Source of the DNA: Mercurialis annua
Taxonomy: Eukaryota > Streptophyta > Magnoliopsida > Malpighiales > Euphorbiaceae
Direction: 5' to 3'
DNA length: 64,000 bases
Assembly: GCF_937616625.2 (NCBI RefSeq)
Contig: NC_065576.1
Location: forward strand, 21,602,001-21,666,000
The notes beneath the pieces are model-generated. The model did not search any database. It had not been told where the DNA came from and was given only the letters and a program-made list of their open reading frames with translations. Position numbers and translations under genes: made by a program. This document shows positions 37,301 to 49,200 of this stretch, piece by piece. How positions within the stretch are numbered: position 1 is the stretch's first letter; the number at the start of each line of letters is the position of its first letter.

Positions 37301-37582
37301 TCTGGGATTATCGATTTAATCGATTATTATTATTAGCATGTTTACCCTGGATTACTTTAATATTATATTTAAGGCATGCTGTTGAGCATTTTTGGATAAT
37401 TAAGTTATTTATATTAGAACTGTAATATAAATTGTTATACTTAGGTTGGAGTCTCGGTTGCCCCGAGCAGTTTTCTGCAAGTTTAGATATTTAATTGTTT
37501 TCCGCAAGGCTTGCTACGGGTTTTGGTACAACCATACCCATACCCTAGCGCCGGTCACGATTCATGAAATTGGGTCGTGACA
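34304..37582 (+). mobile_element. 5' LTR of LARD-like element
   Basis: TGTAATACCCC ... GGGTCGTGACA, 3279 bp. By eye it differs from the second LTR by about 17 substitutions plus one 6-bp complex change and a 1-bp run-length change. Contains a GGCCCTAT-TTTT-ATAGGGCC hairpin near 34467-34486, a TATA box at 34625, and a long AT-rich middle (35600-36300) with AAT/ATT microsatellites. Confidence 0.93.
34625..34635 (+). promoter_or_regulatory. TATA box of 5' LTR
   Basis: CTATTTAAATA, about 320 bp into the LTR and followed by a typical CT-rich transcribed leader; conserved at 42188 in the other LTR. Confidence 0.65.
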
Positions 37583-37586
37583 AAGT

Positions 37587-37598
37587 TGGTATCAGAGC
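37587..37598 (+). other. Primer binding site, tRNA-iMet
   Basis: TGGTATCAGAGC, four bases after the LTR terminal CA. Confidence 0.93.
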
Positions 37599-40500
37599 TT
37601 CAGTTTCGAACTAAGGCCAATTTTTTCATGTTATGTGTTTATCACTTTAAGGCATGTTAAGTGTTTTTGTTGTGTCATAGGATCTACTGCGGAATTAGGA
37701 TTCATGTCTTGTCCTTGAAACGTCATCTTTTGATTTTAAAATTTTCTGCCTACACCGATAGGATTGCGTCAAGTCAGTCATTATTTATGCTTTGATTTGA
37801 TGCTTTTGATGTTATTTTTTTTGGGTGATTTAATTGCTTTTGATTTCTCGGGAAATCTTAGGCTGGTAATTTTCTCTATTTTATACCTGGGTTTGATGTT
37901 AATTGTCTTATCTTGATGATGTTGCTTTTCACCTGGGAGATATATTTTGGTTGTTATGCTTTAATGATGTTGTCGATGTTAAATTATTTTGTAAGTACTT
38001 CTGGTTTTTGATCGAAAAATCTTTTTCACGTTTTGTGAATTACGATGTTGGCCACGTATTGGTTTTAAATTACCTTAGGAAGATTGTTTTTATTCAACTG
38101 GTGTTTTGATGCAAAAAAAAAATCAAAAGGGTAATTTGGACATGACACCCTAAAATATTATTTTCAGTATCTTGCCAATAAAAATGAAATTCATATGTTT
38201 CAAAAATTGTGTATTTGATTAAGGATTGAAAAAAAGTTGTTCTTTTGAAATAAAATGAATTTCTCTTATTTTAAATAATTTAAGTGCTACATCTGAATCG
38301 TTGTTTCCAAAACGACGATTTTCGAAATGAAAGTATAAAAAAAATATCGTTTTGACAATTTAATTTTATATTTGTGATTTTACCATTTGTAATTTTTCAG
38401 TACTTTGGTGTTGTTGGTCATGATTGCGAATTGCTAATTTTGAATGAAACTTGTGTTTCTGAAAAGAATGTTAAACAATTATTGATTTTCACTCGGGCGA
38501 TGAGTCTGATGTTGTTATTGGGTGACGTCGAACTTCTTATTTGAAAATATTAAGATCTGTTTTGAAATGCGTTTTTCGGACTTGAGAATGTTTGTATACT
38601 TTTTACAATTGGTTATTAGGGGTTTGACTTGGGTCATTAGGAGTTGAGCTTGGAGGTGGTAATCACTCGGCTAACTCGGCGATTTTAATTTGAGGCGTTT
38701 GGGAACAATTATATCTAATGTTTTATAAAATAGGTTTTCCGGAAAATGAATTTTTAACACTGTGGGACTCGACATAAACTTGAAACCTATTTTGTAAATA
38801 CTATCTTTCGAAATTGGTTTTAATGCGTGCTTTTGATCAGTATCGCAATTCGTTTATTTTGAGTTGACATTTAGAACGTATTATTACACGATTTAATGTT
38901 TTAATCGTTGTTGGGCTATTTAAGATTACTACCATGTCGGTAGGAATTCGTGGATCATATAAGATGTTGCGTGCTTAATCTTTTGAAATTATTTTGGTTA
39001 TCTACCCTAATGAGTAGTTGTTTTACTGCAAGATGCTTTATTGCTTTTCGGTTGTGTGATTAATTCTTGATATATATTACTATGTTATCATTATTGTATC
39101 TCATGTTTGATGAAGTTAAGCCATATCAGTTTTTGTCCTCGTTGACCTTATTGTGTGGAGTAGCACGTGAGAGTATTCTTCGCTAGTTTTCTTTGGCTTA
39201 ATTTTTGTATTGGTGTCGATGTGCGATTCGAACCTTCGTTTTCTTTTACCCTGCGATTAGTTTTGATGTTATTTTTATTTTAACCGGATCTAGCGTTTGA
39301 CCATGGAAATCGAAGTAATTGATTTTCTTATCATTAAATTTGAGGAGCGATTATCAAGAGCTTTTGCAGATTCGAATTCTGAATCTGTCCTGGTCTGAGG
39401 AAGGCGATATGAGTTATATTACTCAACATCGATGGAATAATTCTTCTCGTGAGTGTTTTCCTCGTGCGTGGAAATTTCGAGCGTCATGCGTTTTTACGTC
39501 GGGCTCGTTTGTGATAAATTGTAGTATCAAAATCTTTCGGTTTTTGACATTCTGGAAAAGAATGTGGAAACTGTGTTCGAGGTTGATCGGTGTAGTAATA
39601 TACTGGTGTTCTCTTTAATTAGTAGATCGGTGATATACCAAACTGATAGTTGAGCTGTGAAGGCGGTCGTGTTGCTTTGTCGTCTTTGGAAAATCTTCAA
39701 TTTGTTCGAGGTGGAATTCGTTGTTAGGTAAAATTTTAGTTCCATTGTTGATGTGAGAGAATTCATTAATGACGATTCCGATTGGTGAACTTAGATAATA
39801 GAGGTGGATAAATATATCAAGATGGACGAGTGCACGTCTCACAAAGTGTAATGTCTAGAAAATTTCGAAGAAAAAAAAATTGATTTCAAATGTTAACTTC
39901 TTAAAGAAATTGAATGCTTTTTTTATCACGTAACTGTGCCGAGACATGTCATGAACATGCATGCCACGAATAGGAAACTGCATTGAACATTGAGTATGAT
40001 CATTAATTAAAAGAGAAATAAATAATTGATACATGCATTTAGAACATTCATCACGACATTAAATTATTAAGGTTGAATGCAACTCTTTGGTGATGAGAGC
40101 TGTCATCACCCTGGCGCACAATTATGTAAAATAAATTTTACCAGTGAAACTTTTCAAGAAAAATGTTTTTATAAACTCGCGAGTTATATTGTGAAAATGG
40201 TGTTTAAAAAGTTGATAAATTTCAAACGATTTTGAAATTTTGGTTGGAAACTAGACAAATACTCTGTGACGACGGTTGTAATTTAGGAGAAATTGTATGG
40301 TAAGGAATTGTTTTATATTTTTGGAGTATCAGAGTTTGGTAATAGGAACTATGGTTATAAGGTTGTACTCGAGGTTTAGTTGTGTTAAGTGCGGGAAAAT
40401 ATTGAGTTCGGATTAAAGAATTTTGTCAGCTCATAGTATATAATTTGCATATTTTTAATTTAAGAAAATTGGTTATGCTATGCGTGTTTATTTACACTGG

Positions 40501-41850
40501 AACACTTAAAAGGAATTTTGTTTTTATAGATTCGATTTCTGTTCAAAAAGTTTTGATACCGATATGAAAATTTGTTGTAAATAAAGGAATTCTTATTTAT
40601 GAGATTTTAATTTTTGAGATGGAACTTTGCCAGTTTAGATTTAAAAGCAGATTTTAAATTGTTATAAATGGATTTTATAAAATCATAAAATTATTGTGAA
40701 AGTAAAGTTCAGTTATGATTTCAAATTGAGAGTATTTTATCATGTTGATGCGTTTACAAATAAAAGGATTTTTTCAACGGGTTAATTATTTCGATGAAAG
40801 TAAAAATTTAATTTGAGGTGCCAGTGATTTCAAATTAAAGAAGGATTGCGCTATTATATATTTGTGTTTACGTAAAGTGTTTTTCTGGAGAAGTTTTGTT
40901 TTGAGCATAACCAATAATCAAATTGAGTGCGATTTGATTTTAATGATCTTCAGTATGATTCGGGGTTTTGATGATTCAAAATAAATGTCGAGGATGGAAA
41001 ATATTGTTGTCAGAAGTTTAAGTTATATATTCCTTAGAAATTATATGTTTTTTTACGTCTAGGTTCGAAAAGTTGAGGATATTGTCGAGCTGATCTAGTT
41101 AGTTGAACCGAGATGATTATAGTGGTATTTTGTTTCCGCCATTATTTTATGAGCGCACATTTGATCTGAACGATATTTTGAATTGCTGTTAAACTTTATC
41201 ATTTGAGGTGATTGGTATTATGACCATTATAAGTTTTATAGTGCGTAGGCGTTAAGTGATTTTCAACAGAGAGTGCTTGTAGGTTTTCGGTTTGTAGAAT
41301 TGGAGTTTGACTTAATAAGTTTTCGATTTAAATTTTGGGATTTAGAAATAAACTTCCATTTCGTTCACTCGTGGTGTTGAGAAGTCATGTGAGGTACCAA
41401 ATTGTTGAACTAAGAATTTTCCGCGTATGCATGTGGGGATCATTTGAATATTTCGAATCAGCTTTAAATTCTAGATCGTATTTCTATAAGTTCGGGAGTA
41501 TGTCTGTAAAAAATTTCAATATGTTTTCGGTTATAATATGTTTCGTTTCGCTTGACTCTCCTGAGTTGTCTTTGTAGTAGAATTCTTTGGGTAAGTTGGG
41601 TTAAGCCATTGAGATTGCGGTGATGTTTTTGCTTAGATTGAATAAACCGGTTTTTATTGTTTTTGTTATCCGTTAAGTTGTCACTCGGTAGTGAGTAACT
41701 TTGGAAATCAGAATTTGTGATGAGTATATTTTTTTTCGTTCCGTCGAGAATGCGTTGCTTCGTATTTTGAGTTATGTGTGATTTTTATGTGTTATAATTG
41801 AGTTTTATTTCATTGGCTTTGTGGTAAATTCGAGGAAGAATTTTTAATAA
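37599..41850 (+). mobile_element. Coding-free internal region of LARD-like element
   Basis: About 4.25 kb between PBS and PPT. The longest frame is 99 codons (39319-39618) and resembles no gag, protease, RT, RNase H, integrase or chromodomain sequence I know. Blocks near 39829 (GAGTGCACGTCTCAC) and 40076-40140 (GTCATCACCCTGGCGCAC) are conserved in the related element at 55615 and 55860-55920. They are therefore candidate cis-acting segments rather than random sequence. Confidence 0.75.
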
Positions 41851-41861
41851 GTTGGGGAGAA
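41851..41861 (+). other. Polypurine tract of LARD-like element
   Basis: GTTGGGGAGAA immediately before TGTAATACCCC. The upstream motif CGAGGAAGAATTTTT matches the PPT-proximal motif of the other gypsy elements here. Confidence 0.88.
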
Positions 41862-44800
41862 TGTAATACCCCATAAAATTTTTATTTTTTTAAAATAATA
41901 ATAATAAATATATAATAATTTTCTGTTGATTTCCGGTAATAATTGAAATCGTTGCAAATTCGTGATTCGATTCGTGGATTAAATAAATTGTTCGGTTTGA
42001 TCCTTGTGTTGATTAAATCAATTAGGCCCTATTTTTATAGGGCCAAGAAGAAAATTTGTACTCCTCCTTGCATGGGCCATCAAGGCCCATGCAACTTCCT
42101 TTCTTACGTGACCTCCAAGCTGCATTGTTTTTTTTTTCCTCATTAATTTCTTTTTGTTTTATCATTCATTATGTTTCCTTTCTTACCCTATTTAAATAAC
42201 GTTTCAAACACTAAATCTTCCCCTACGTATTCTACAAACCCTAGCCGTTACGACTTTCTTGAATTCTCAGAAAAACGCTGCTCAATCATTCCTAAATTCA
42301 TTGCTGAAAATAGGTAAGTTTGCTATTGATTTCAGTTTTTCCTCATTTGTGCTATTTCTGTTTGTAATCAATTTACACGTGCGTTTCAGAACCGAAATAA
42401 GTTTTGATTTTCTCCAGCGATAGTAGACTCATTTATCTTCAAGACCGAGCTTTGTTTCCGTGAAACGGTACGTTATCTTTTCCGTTATAGTCGCCGCCGT
42501 TTATCGTTTTAATTGTAATTTGCTGTTTTTATTTCTAAAAAAACGATACCTTCGTTTTTCAATCCGTTCGTAGGCGTTTGGAGATCGAATTTAAATCCGT
42601 TTCAATCCTGTGGAAGTAGATTCATTCCTCTACAACTTTTCTTTTCGAATTTCGTTAAACGGTACGTAAATCTATTCGCTAGAGTCGCCGCCGTCTCACC
42701 ATTTTGTTTGTTATAAATTGGAATGTTGAATGTGGCTACTGCTGATCCCATTCTTTATTTTAAACTATGATTTTTGATATTTGATATCTTAATGAGTATT
42801 GTATGTTGGATTAAGGGTTGTTTACTGTTAGCACTTAGCTTGTGAATCCTCTTGTCGTCGTCGTCCTCGGTGTTCTTGATATTAATGTTAGTCGTTTCGT
42901 TATTTGTCTTGTTAATTTCGATTTTATGTTGGCCTAACTCTTTTAATCTTGTAATGAAGCGTTGTTCTTGTTTGATGCATTATTGTTAAAGAATTATAGG
43001 ATTTGTTAGTTTGAAGCTGTAATCTCCGTTTACTGATATAGGTTGAATTTGAGTTTTGTTGGGTTTGTTAAATAAAGAAGATAGTGAGGTGGCAAGGAAT
43101 GATTGGCTTGTTTATAATTCTTTTGGTTAAAGGGCTATTCTAGCTTCTAAATTGTTTTACTTAAAACATAATGATTCTTTAACTTATTTATTAGTTGTTT
43201 ATAATTGACTTTGATTTTTAATCTACGAAATTAGTTTCGACTTATTATTTTGACAATTAATTAATATTATTATTTATAATTTGAAATTACTTTGGGCATT
43301 AATATTTTAAATTTAAATTAATATTAATCTTATTATAGTTTGTGTGATTTTATAATTGACTAAATTAAATGGGAATTGGGGATATCATTTTAATTTGAAA
43401 GTTTATCAAATTAGTAATACTATTTTTAAAACCTAAAAATAATATTTAAGTTATTTAAAATTAAATTAATAATAATAATTATTATTATTATTTAATTATT
43501 ATTTTGAAATTTTGGCTTAGGGTGCCAATTTGGTTAAATGTATAATTTAGCTATTTAATTATTTATTAAATTATTTTAGCAATGGAATTTATTGGTAATT
43601 ATTAATTATTTGGGTAATTATGTTTTATTTTAATTATTGACTGGACGTGTCAATTTGACGTTTGAGATTTTGAACGTTTTTTTATTTATTTTATTTTAAT
43701 TAATTAAATTGGTTGTAACTTGGGTTACTTGAAGTTAAAGTTATTGGGTTCCATTTTAAATATTGATTTATTATTTTATCAAAGTTTTTTTCTACAATCA
43801 TAAACTATGGTTTATAATTGGACATAATTATATTTATTTTATCAAAGTGATTTTTGGGAATTATAAACTTTGGTTTATATATTGATAAACTATTTTGGGT
43901 CGGGTTAGACTTGGGTCACCCGACATGTGAGGTATCTTGGTAGTTATTGGTAACTCGGCTAACCCAATATTTGAGGAATTGATTTAAGTTATTATCTAAA
44001 TATTATTTAAGTAATATTTTCCGTAACAGATTTTAAAGCGGAAACCCAATAGATTTGTCTTATTTATTTATTTGAGTATTGTGTTACTCGATGTGGTTTA
44101 TTTTGACTCGGGTCATTACGTAATTAATTGTTCATTTTATTCTGGCTACGTTTATGCTTGACTCGGTATTGTGCTAGTCCTATGTGGTGTCTAGTATTCT
44201 TAGAGTTAGGGGTTGAATGGATTTTAACTTATATATTGATTTAGACCCGTCGACTGCTCGTGCTTCGGAGTCTACGCAGGTTTAGCTGTTTGCCAAGATT
44301 CACGTGGATAAGCAAGCAGTGAGTTTGTAGTGCTATTTACCGCTTTATTAAGTACCGCAATTTATTTTAATATTATAAATGCTTTTGAACTGTTTTAAGC
44401 GATTATGGATCTGGATTGAAACGAGCTACTCGATAGGCTTGTATCGAGACTGTGTGCACCGGTAAGTACTCTGGAAATCGGCAGATTAAAGTCTCGCTTA
44501 CGCTGGTATATATATATGACGAGGATTTGTTCCCGTCCACTCTGGGTTTATATTTTTCGGTATGATATGTCATACTCACGCTGGGATCATTTCAATACTG
44601 TATTTCCATAATCATATTATATTAGTATAAAATGTTTTGATTTAAGGGTTTTAAACTTAATAAATGTAAATAGTATTGCGAACTCATCTCAGTATATCTG
44701 ACCCTGTTGTTTTCCCAAATTTTCCAGGTTTATGATTTGAAAGCTGGTCCACTCCGATTCTTTTGATTCTTCGGAGGTTTTTATGTTATTTTAACTAGTT

Positions 44801-45145
44801 ACGGTTTTCGAACTCCTAGACCGCAGTAGAACTAGTTTATTATATATTACATTGATATTACACTCTGGGATTATCGATTTAATCGATTATTATTATTAGC
44901 ATGTTTACCCTGGATTACTTTAATATTATATTTAAGGCATGCTGTTGAGCATTTTTGGATAATTAAGTTATTTATATTAGAACTGTAATATAAATTGTTA
45001 TACTTAGGTTGGAGTCTCGGTTGCCCCGAGAAGTTTTCTGCAAGTTTAGATATTTAATTGTTTTCCGCAAGGCTTGCTACGGGTTTTGGTACAACCATAC
45101 CCATACCCTAGCGCCGGTCACGATTCATGAAATTGGGTCGTGACA
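41862..45145 (+). mobile_element. Second LTR of LARD-like element
   Basis: 3284 bp, near-identical to 34304-37582. It has PPT on its left (as a 3' LTR) and PBS on its right (as a 5' LTR), so it is shared by two element copies. The inverted repeat GCATGGGCC-ATCAA-GGCCCATGC at 42070-42092 is intact here but altered in the first LTR. Confidence 0.93.
42188..42198 (+). promoter_or_regulatory. TATA box of second LTR
   Basis: CTATTTAAATA, same position as in the first LTR. Confidence 0.65.
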
Positions 45146-46277
45146 AAATTGGTATCAGAGCTTCAGTTTCGAACTAAGGCCAAATTTTTCATGTTATGTG
45201 TTTATCACTTTAAGGCATGTTAAGTGTTTTTGTTGTGTCATAGGATCTACTGCGGAATTAGGATTCATGTCTTGTCCTTGAAACGTCATCTTTTGATTTT
45301 AAAATTTTCTGCCTACACCGATAGGATTGCGTCAAGTCAGTCATTATTTATGCTTTGATTTGATGCTTTTGATGTTATTTTTTTTGGGTGATTTAATTGC
45401 TTTTGATTTCTCGGGAAATCTTAGGCTGGTAATTTTCTCTATTTTATACCTGGGTTTGATGTTAATTGTCTTATCTTGATGATGTTGCTTTTCACCTGGG
45501 AGATATATTTTGGTTGTTATGCTTTAATGATGTTGTCGATGTTAAATTATTTTGTAAGTACTTCTGGTTTTTGATCGAAAAATCTTTTTCACGTTTTGTG
45601 AATTACGATGTTGGCCACGTATTGGTTTTAAATTACCTTAGGAAGATTGTTTTTATTCAACTGGTGTTTTGATGCAAAAAAAAAAAATCAAAAGGGTAAT
45701 CTGGACATGACACCCTAAAATATTATTTTCAGTATCTTGCCAATAAAAATGAAATTCATATGTTTCAAAAATTGTGTATTTGATTAAGGATTGAAAAAAA
45801 AGTTGTTCTTTTGAAATAAAATGAATTTCTCTTATTTTAAATAATTTAAGTGCTACATCTGAATCGTTGTTTCCAAAACGACGATTTTCGAAATGAAAGT
45901 ATAAAAAAAAAATATCGTTTTGACAATTTAATTTTATATTTGTGATTTTACCATTTGTAATTTTTCAGTACTTTGGTGTTGTTGGTCATGATTGCGAATT
46001 GCTAATTTTGAATGAAACTTGTGTTTCTGAAAACAATGTTAAACAATTATTGATTTTCACTCGGGCGATGAGTCTGATGTTGTTATTGGGTGACGTCGAA
46101 CTTCTTATTTGAAAATATTAAGATCTGTTTTGAAATGCGTTTTTCGGACTTGAGAATGTTTGTATACTTTTTACAATTGGTTATTAGGGGTTTGACTTGG
46201 GTCATTAGGAGTTGAGCTTGGAGGTGGTAATCACTCGGCTAACTCGGCGATTTTAATTTGAGGCGTTTGGGAACAAT
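45146..46277 (+). mobile_element. Partial second internal copy, truncated
   Basis: Matches 37583-38709 nearly base for base (differences mainly in A-run lengths) and stops at GGGAACAAT where satellite begins. It is most simply the remains of a tandem LTR-internal-LTR-internal array made by unequal LTR recombination. Confidence 0.9.
45150..45161 (+). other. Second primer binding site, tRNA-iMet
   Basis: TGGTATCAGAGC four bases after the second LTR; shows that a second internal copy starts here. Confidence 0.93.
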
Positions 46278-49200
46278 GAGGAAACGTTAGGATTTTTTTC
46301 GTAACATTTTAAACGTTTAGATTAGTTTCGTAAGGTTTTAAACGTTTGGGTTAAATCGCTAAAAAGGTGAAATGTTTGGATTTGTTTCGTAGCGTTTTAA
46401 ACGTTTGGATAAATTTCGTAACGTTTTAAACGTTGGGCTTAAATCTCTAAAAAGGTGAAACGTTATGATTTTTTTCGTAATATTTTAAACATTTGGATTT
46501 GTTTCGTAACGTTTTAAAAGTTTAGCTTAAATCGTTAAAAAGGTGAAACATTAAGATTTGTTTCGTAACGTTTTAAACGTTTGGGTCAAATCGCTAAAAG
46601 GGTGAAACGTTAGGATTTGTTTGGTAACGTTTTAAACGTTTGGATAAGTTCGTAACATTTGTAAACGTTTGGCTCAAATCACTAAAAAGGTGAAACGTTT
46701 GGATTAGTTTCGTAACATTTTAAATTTTTGGATTTGTTTTCGTAACGTTTTAAACGTTTGGCTTAAATCGCTAAAAAGGTGAAACGTTAGGATTTGTTTC
46801 AAAATGTTTTCAACGTTTGGCTTAAATCGCTAAAAAGGTGAAACGCTAAGATTTGTTTCATAACGTTTTAAACGTTTGGCTTAAATCTCTGAAAAGGGGA
46901 AACGTTAGGATTTATTTCTTAACGTTTTAAAACATTTGGATTTATTTTCGTAATGTTTTAAACGTTTGGCCTAAATCGCTAAAAAGGTAAAATGTTAGGA
47001 TTTGTTTAGTATCGTTTTAAACGTTTGGCTTAAATCATTAGAAGGGGAAACATTTGGATTTGTTTCGTAACTTTTTAAACGTTTGGATTTAGTTTTTTAA
47101 TGATTTAAACGTCAGGATTAAATCGCTAAAAGGGAGAAACGTTAGGATTTGTTTCACAACGTTTTAAAACGTTTGGCTTAAAACGCTGAAAAGGTGAAAT
47201 GTTTGGATTTGTTTCGTAACGTTTGAAATGTTTGGATTTGTTTTCGTAACGTTTTAAACGTTTGGCTTAAATCGTTAAAAAGGTGAAACATTAAGATTTG
47301 TTTCATAACGTTTTAAACGTTTGGCATAAATCGCTAAAAAAGGAAAACTTAGGATTTGTTTTGTAACGTTTTAATTGTTTGGATTTGTTTCGTAACGTTT
47401 TAAACATTTGGCTTAAATTGCTAAAAAGGAGTAATTTTAGGATTTGTTTCGCAAAGTTTTAAACGTTTGGATTTGTTTCGTCACGTTTTAAGCTTAAATC
47501 GCTAAAAAGGGGAAACGTTAAGATTTGTTTCGTAACGTTTTAAACGTTTAACTTAAATCGCTAAAAAGAGGAAACGTTAGGATTTGTTTCGTAACATATT
47601 AAAATTTTAGATTAGTTTCGTAAGGTTTTAAACGTTTGGGTTAAATCGCTAAAAAGGTGAAATGTTAGGATTTGTTTCGTAAAGTTTTAAACGTTTGGAT
47701 AAATTTTGTAACGTTTTAAATGTTGGGCTTATATCGCTAAAAAGGTGAAATATTTGTATTTGTTTCGTAACGTTTTAAGCTTTTGGTTTTGTTTTCGTAA
47801 CATTTTAAACGTTTGGCTTAAATCGCTAAAAATGTGGAACGTTAGGATTTGTTTCGTTACGTTTTAACAGCTGGCTTAAATCGCTAAAAAGGTGAAACAT
47901 TAGGATATTTTTCGTAACATTTTAAACATTTGGATTTGTTTCGTAATAAATCGTTAAAAAGGTGAAACATTAAGATTTGTTACGTAACGTTTTAAACGTT
48001 TGGCTCAAATCGCTAAAAAGGTGAAACGCTAAGATTTGTTTCGCAACGCTTTCAACGTTTGGCTTAAATCGCTAAAAAGGTGAAACGTTTGGATTTGTTT
48101 CGTATAATTTTAAATGTTTAGATTTGTTTTCTTAACGTTTTAAACGTTTGGCTTAAATCGCAAAAAAGGTGAAACATTACGATTTGTTTCGTAACGTTTT
48201 AAACGTTTGGCTTAAATTACTAAAAAGGTGAAACGTTAGGGTTTGTTTTGTAACGTTTTATACATTTGGATTTGTTTCGTAACGTTTTAAACGTTTGTCT
48301 TAAATCGCTAAAAAGGTGAAACGTTAAGATTTTTTTCGTAACGTTTTAAACATTTGGCGTAAATCTCTAAAAAGGGAAAACATTAGGATATGTTTCATAA
48401 CGTTTTAAAACGTTTGAATTTGTTTTCGTAACGTTATAAACGTTTAGGTTAAATAGCTAAAAAGGTGAAATGTTAGGATTTGTTTCGTAACGTTTTTAAC
48501 GTTTGGCTTAAATCATTAGAAGGGGAAACATTTGGATTTCTTTCGTAACTTTTTAAACGTTTGGATTTGTTTTCGTAACGTTTTAAACGTTAGGCTTAAA
48601 TCGCTAAAAAGGAGAAACGTTAGGATTTGTTTCATAACGTTTTAAACGTTTGGCTTGAATCGCTAAAAAGGTGAAATGTTTGGATTTGTTTCGTAACATT
48701 TTAAATGCTTGGATTTGTTTTCGTAAAGTTTTAAACGTTTGGCTTATATCGCTATAAAGGTGAAACATTAAGGTTTGTTTCGTAACGTTTCAAACGTTTG
48801 GCTTAAATCGCTAAAAAAGGCATACGTTAGGATTTATTTCGTAACGTTTTAAATGTTTGGATTTGTTTCGTAACGTTTAAAACGTTTGGCTTAAATTGCT
48901 AAAAAGGATTAATGTTAGGATTTGTTTCGCAACGTTTTAAACGTTTGGATTTGTTTCGTAACGTTTTAAACGTTTGGCTTAAATCGCTAAAAAGGGATAC
49001 GTTAAGATTTGTTTCGTAACGTTTTAAACGTTTCGCTTAAATCGCTAAAAACAGGAAACGTTAGGATTTGTTTCGCAACATTTTAAACGTTTAGATTAGT
49101 TTCGTAAGGTTTTAAACGTTTGGGTTAAATTGCTAAAAAAGTGAAATGTTAGGATTTGATTCTTAATGTTTTAAACGTTTGGATAAATTTCGTAACGTTT

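Larger units (their letters stand above)
34304..46277 (+). mobile_element. LARD-like non-autonomous LTR element with partial second internal copy
   Basis: Structure: LTR (34304-37582), PBS, 4.3-kb internal region, PPT, LTR (41862-45145), then a second PBS and the first 1.13 kb of the internal region again (45146-46277), cut by satellite. The internal region has no recognisable gag or pol. Large LTRs around a long coding-free internal region match the LARD class (large retrotransposon derivatives). The TGTAATACCCC start, iMet PBS and PPT context suggest a Tekay-like chromovirus as source of enzymes; this lineage call is inference. The two LTRs are nearly identical, so the element is young. Confidence 0.85.

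Noticed and set aside
37903..38109. 68-codon frame present twice (also 45466-45672)
   Set aside because: Identity comes from the duplicated element leader. There is no ATG at the start, no domain and no codon bias.
39319..39618. 99-codon frame in the LARD-like internal region
   Set aside because: No similarity to gag or pol that I can see, and it is not visible in the related element at 55146-56520, so not called as a gene.
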